In this document: piece by piece, positions 61,264-64,000 of the stretch
Layout of the letters: each line of letters opens with the position of its first letter
Numbering within the stretch: the stretch's first letter is position 1
NCBI RefSeq assembly: GCF_035590735.1
Contig: NZ_CP141595.1
Location: forward strand, 1,459,001 to 1,523,000
Origin: Rossellomorea aquimaris
GTDB taxonomy: Bacteria; Bacillota; Bacilli; Bacillales; Bacillaceae_B
Length of the DNA: 64,000 nt
Direction: 5' to 3'
Notes under the pieces: generated by a model
What the model was told of the DNA's origin: nothing
Database searches by the model: none
What the model saw: the letters and a program-made list of their open reading frames with translations, nothing else
Made by a program: the position numbers and the translations under genes

Positions 61264-62169
61264 ATGGACGTAATATTGATTGTACTGCCTGCATTACTGG
61301 TCTTTGCCGTTGGATATATCGGCCAAAAGAAACTTGGTTTCGAGATCAATTCGATTTCGAAGATGGCCATTTACTTAATGTATCCGTTTCTTGCATTCAA
61401 GACCTTTTACGAGAATGAACTGAATATGGATTATCTTTATATTTTTCTCTTTTGTATCGCGCTTTGTGTGATTTTGATTGTATCCATTAAAATAGTGGCT
61501 AAGTTTAGAAACTATTCAAAACCGAAAGTGTCGGCTATGATTCTATCCGGGGTATTCATGAACAGCGGCAACTATGGAGTACCAATCATCCTATTCGCTT
61601 TCGGTGAGCTCGGTTTTCGCTATGCGGTCATTATGATGGTGATCCAGTCATTTCTTATGAATACAATCGGCCTCTATTATGCTGTCAGTGGCAGTGATAA
61701 AAAGAGGGAAACGAGGGAAATCTGGATGAAGATCGTCAAGATGCCGATTCTACATGGTGCTTTTCTTGGATTGGGCTTTCAATTGTTGCATCTTGATGTG
61801 CCGGTGTTTATGAGTCAGACCATTGATCTGATTTCCCAGGCAACGATTCCTACGATCATGGTGGTGTTAGGGATGCAATTAGCGACACTGGGAGGGAAAA
61901 AGGTGGAAAGAGGCGCCCTTTCCTTTATCGTAATCATGAGAATGGTAGCTTCACCCATCATAGCTCTGGTCGTCGTTTCTTTCCTGCCTATTTCTACCAT
62001 GTTGGGATCGATTCTCATTATCTTGGCAAGCATGCCGACTGCTGCGAATACTACGATGTTTTCATTGCAGTTCAATACAGAACCTGATTTAGTGTCGACA
62101 AGTACACTAGTCACTACACTTATAAGCATTGTGACGATCCCGATCATGTTGGCTCTTGTATCCTTATAG
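61264..62169 (+). CDS. AEC (auxin efflux carrier) family transporter
   Basis: 301 residues with about ten hydrophobic helices in two five-helix halves. The NSGNYGVPIILFAFGELG segment (about residues 100-117) and NTTMFSLQFNTEP in the second half are the crossing-loop motifs of the family. Bacterial AEC members include malate or malonate permeases, so its place next to maeN suggests a dicarboxylate role, which is inference. The ribosome binding site (GGTGA) is weak. Own terminator. Confidence 0.85.
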   Translation: MDVILIVLPALLVFAVGYIGQKKLGFEINSISKMAIYLMYPFLAFKTFYENELNMDYLYIFLFCIALCVILIVSIKIVAKFRNYSKPKVSAMILSGVFMNSGNYGVPIILFAFGELGFRYAVIMMVIQSFLMNTIGLYYAVSGSDKKRETREIWMKIVKMPILHGAFLGLGFQLLHLDVPVFMSQTIDLISQATIPTIMVVLGMQLATLGGKKVERGALSFIVIMRMVASPIIALVVVSFLPISTMLGSILIILASMPTAANTTMFSLQFNTEPDLVSTSTLVTTLISIVTIPIMLALVSL

Positions 62170-62174
62170 AAGCG

Positions 62175-62207
62175 AAGCTGCTTGAGATTTCTCAAGTAGC
62201 TTTTTTT
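62175..62207 (+). terminator. terminator after the AEC gene
   Basis: AAGCTGCTTGAGA pairs with TCTCAAGTAGCTT (one G-T pair) and is followed by T residues. Confidence 0.88.
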
Positions 62208-62313
62208 ATAGAAGAAAGTAAGTGGAAGTCTCTCTTTTTGACAACTGTCGTCGAATCTATTACTATTGTAAAATAAATTCCAACCAATTCAATCAGATTA
62301 AGGAGGATTATTC

Positions 62314-63564
62314 ATGGCTGGCTATGTTCAACCGATTAATGAACAAAAGGGCCCGGAGAAAGCGAGTACCGAATTGAACCCGCCACAGACATCTTTAGTG
62401 GCCGGCGGTTTAATCGTTACAGCGATTCTTGGCCTATATTTACTCTTTACACAAGACATTGCACAAACCGTGTTATTGGTTCTAGGGCTGCTATTAGGAT
62501 ATACATTATTTCATGCACGATTCGGATTCACTTCTGCCTTCCGCAGAGTGATGTCTGTAGGGAACGGGCAGGCACTGCGGGCACATATGGTGATGCTTGC
62601 CGTTGCTGTAACGCTGTTTGCTCCGATCCTTGCGACAGGGTACACATTCTTTGGGGCTGAAGCGGCAGGTTATGTATCGCCCGTAGGTATAAGTTTACTA
62701 GTGGGTGCCTTCCTGTTTGGGATTGGCATGCAGCTTGGAGGAGGCTGTGCTTCAGGTACCCTTTACGCAATTGGCGGCGGTCGCTCCGTTATGTTTATCA
62801 CTCTGCTATTCTTTATTGTCGGTGCCACAGTCGGAGCCTATCATCTTCCATTTTGGACAGAGGAAATGCCGTCCTTTAAACCTATTTCATTAGCGACCTC
62901 TACCGGATTAGGTTATTTTGGGGCATGGCTCGTTTCGATTTTATTCTTTGGCTTCATTGCGTGGATCACACTGCGGGTGGAGAAGAAGAAAAACCCGCCA
63001 CGCATGGCGACACTTCCAACGACTAAAGGATGGAAACGGATTTTACGTGGATCTTGGCCACTTATCGCAGCTGCGATCGTGCTGGCTGTGTTAAATGCCC
63101 TCACTCTCATGACACGGGGGAATCCTTGGGGAATCACTTCTGCCTTTGCTCTATGGGGATCAAAGGTTGCCGGAATGTTCGGGGTCGACGTGGCAAGCTG
63201 GGGCTACTGGACAGGAGCCAATGCTGAAGCTCTTCAAGCATCGATCTTGGCTGATTCCACAACGGTATTAAACTTCGGTGTCATCCTTGGAGCATTTCTT
63301 GCATCTGCTGCAGGTGGCCTGTTCCGTTTTAATAAAGTAACGGGGAAAAATGCCATGGCGTCCGTCATTGGTGGACTGCTGATGGGATACGGTGCCCGTT
63401 TGGCATTCGGATGTAACATTGGTGCTTATTTCGGAGGGATTGCTTCCTTCAGTCTTCACGGTTATATCTGGGGGGTTCTTGCCCTTGGAGGTACGTTCCT
63501 GGCACTTTATCTTCGTCCGATGTTCGGATTGTCGGTGCCGAAACCGAAAGATACATTTTGCTAG
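62314..63564 (+). CDS. YeeE/YedE (TsuA-type) sulfur-compound transporter
   Basis: 416 residues, about ten membrane helices. The two cysteine loops of the family are present: GIGMQLGGGCASGTLYAIGG (about residues 136-155) and ARLAFGCNIGAYFGGIAS (about 366-383), as in the thiosulfate importer TsuA. It would import thiosulfate or a related sulfur species. No TusA-like or rhodanese gene follows in the window, where such partners are common. AAGGAGGA precedes ATG 62314; a terminator follows. Confidence 0.87.
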   Translation: MAGYVQPINEQKGPEKASTELNPPQTSLVAGGLIVTAILGLYLLFTQDIAQTVLLVLGLLLGYTLFHARFGFTSAFRRVMSVGNGQALRAHMVMLAVAVTLFAPILATGYTFFGAEAAGYVSPVGISLLVGAFLFGIGMQLGGGCASGTLYAIGGGRSVMFITLLFFIVGATVGAYHLPFWTEEMPSFKPISLATSTGLGYFGAWLVSILFFGFIAWITLRVEKKKNPPRMATLPTTKGWKRILRGSWPLIAAAIVLAVLNALTLMTRGNPWGITSAFALWGSKVAGMFGVDVASWGYWTGANAEALQASILADSTTVLNFGVILGAFLASAAGGLFRFNKVTGKNAMASVIGGLLMGYGARLAFGCNIGAYFGGIASFSLHGYIWGVLALGGTFLALYLRPMFGLSVPKPKDTFC

Positions 63565-63580
63565 CTGGAAAGTTTGAAGG

Positions 63581-63614
63581 ATCCTGCATGTAGTTTCACA
63601 TGCAGGATTTTTTT
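63581..63614 (+). terminator. terminator after the YeeE/YedE gene
   Basis: ATCCTGCATGT pairs perfectly with ACATGCAGGAT around AGTTTC, followed by seven T. Confidence 0.92.
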
Positions 63615-63617
63615 GGA

Positions 63618-64000
63618 TTATTCACCGCCATAATAAATAACCATCTGGCACACAGTTGTCTCTCCTGAATCATTTACATATTCATGCCCGGAGTCAGCGG
63701 CAAAACGAATCGAACTTCCTTCTGTCAGCAGATAGGATTCTTCGCCAATCTTAAGGTCCATCTTCCCTGACAGCACCGTGATGTATTCCTCTACCCCCTT
63801 CGTATGTCCTTCATTCCGATACGAGCAGCCAGGTTTCATTTCAACCCGGTAGCTTTCCCATTTTTTTAGGGGATCGAAAGGGAAGATGGGATAAACGATG
63901 TAATTTCCGTTATCTTCAAGAACAGGCTGGACTTCTTGATAATGAATGATGGATACTTGATTGCTTGGCTTTTCAATCAGTGAAGAGAAGGATACCTTCA
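63618..64000 (-). CDS. cupin-domain regulator (XRE-cupin type), N-terminus beyond right edge
   Basis: The minus-strand frame is open from the window edge to the stop at 63618; 127 codons are visible, without a start. The visible part reads YPIFPFDPLKKWESYRVEMK, then a cupin_2 barrel (HTKGVEEYITVLSGKMDLKI, LLTEGSSIRFAADSGHEYVN). Metal-type residues H, E and a late H are present. This is the usual C-terminal sensor domain of XRE-family regulators, whose helix-turn-helix would lie to the right of the window; a free-standing cupin is less likely because the frame continues far upstream. Confidence 0.78.
   Translation of the reverse strand, partial: KVSFSSLIEKPSNQVSIIHYQEVQPVLEDNGNYIVYPIFPFDPLKKWESYRVEMKPGCSYRNEGHTKGVEEYITVLSGKMDLKIGEESYLLTEGSSIRFAADSGHEYVNDSGETTVCQMVIYYGGE

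Noticed and set aside
1..64000. prophage, insertion sequence, toxin-antitoxin pair, tRNA or rRNA genes
   Set aside because: No integrase, transposase, phage structural gene, recognisable toxin-antitoxin pair or structural RNA could be identified by reading either strand.

Overview
The window is a stretch of low-to-moderate GC Bacillaceae chromosome. Gene order closely follows the yhe-yha-ecs-hem-yhg-yhf block of Bacillus subtilis: yheB-yheA, yhaX, hemZ, yhaR, yhzD, yhaQ-yhaP, yhaO-yhaN, yhaM, yhaL, prsA, yhaI, scoC, yhaH, trpP, hit, ecsABC, yhaA, yhfA, hmoB-hemE-hemH-hemY, yhgD-yhgE, yhfH-yhfI-lplJ and lcfB. Spore-associated genes (YheC/YheD-type proteins, yhaX with a sigma-E-like promoter, yhaL, YjcZ-type peptides, a LysM cortex-lytic-type hydrolase), strong AGGAGG ribosome binding sites and TTG/GTG starts point to an endospore-forming member of Bacillaceae. 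The exact genus is not decidable by reading; a Rossellomorea- or Bacillus-like marine or soil species is only a guess. I saw no rRNA, tRNA, prophage, IS transposase or CRISPR array.

Layout. 1-6.5 kb: two YheC/YheD ATP-grasp proteins (the first cut by the left edge), yheB, yheA, yhaX and hemZ. 6.6-9.2 kb: a cre-controlled acyl-CoA synthetase and a crotonase-family protein. 9.3-20.5 kb: a nested inverted-repeat element, yhzD, the NatAB-like exporter yhaQP, the SbcDC-like pair yhaO-yhaN, an MFS exporter, the ribonuclease yhaM, yhaL and the foldase prsA. 20.7-25.7 kb: three YjcZ-type micro-proteins, a hairpin repeat element, small membrane proteins, scoC, yhaH, trpP with a TRAP-type leader, and hit. 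25.8-29.2 kb: a 0.4-kb tandem-repeat region, then ecsABC. 29.3-36.6 kb: a DoxX-like protein, the amidohydrolase yhaA, a PAP2 phosphatase, the transporter yhfA, a LiaFSR-type envelope-stress system and an isochorismatase-like hydrolase.

36.7-41.1 kb is a heme module (hmoB, hemE, hemH, hemY); with hemZ upstream it covers late heme synthesis and heme degradation. 41.2-48.7 kb holds a LysM-GH18 hydrolase, the TetR regulator yhgD with three matching operator-like palindromes flanking it and preceding yhgE, a YtkA-type lipoprotein, yhfH, yhfI and the lipoate ligase lplJ. 48.9-56 kb has a secreted M14 peptidase, FadR-type-controlled lcfB, an enoyl-CoA hydratase and a membrane-anchored beta-lactamase-fold hydrolase. 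56.2-62.2 kb is a malate module: sensor kinase MalK, regulator MalR, malic enzyme, MaeN symporter and an AEC transporter. The window ends with a YeeE/YedE sulfur transporter and a cupin regulator cut by the right edge.

The most unusual non-coding structure is at 25859-26265: three imperfect tandem units whose two conserved boxes are both C-rich anti-Shine-Dalgarno-like on the plus strand. Other points worth following are the three 23-bp YhgD operator candidates, a 168-bp nested inverted repeat at 9281-9448, the roughly 20-bp periodic GACGCA array at 3563-3650, and several very small genes.
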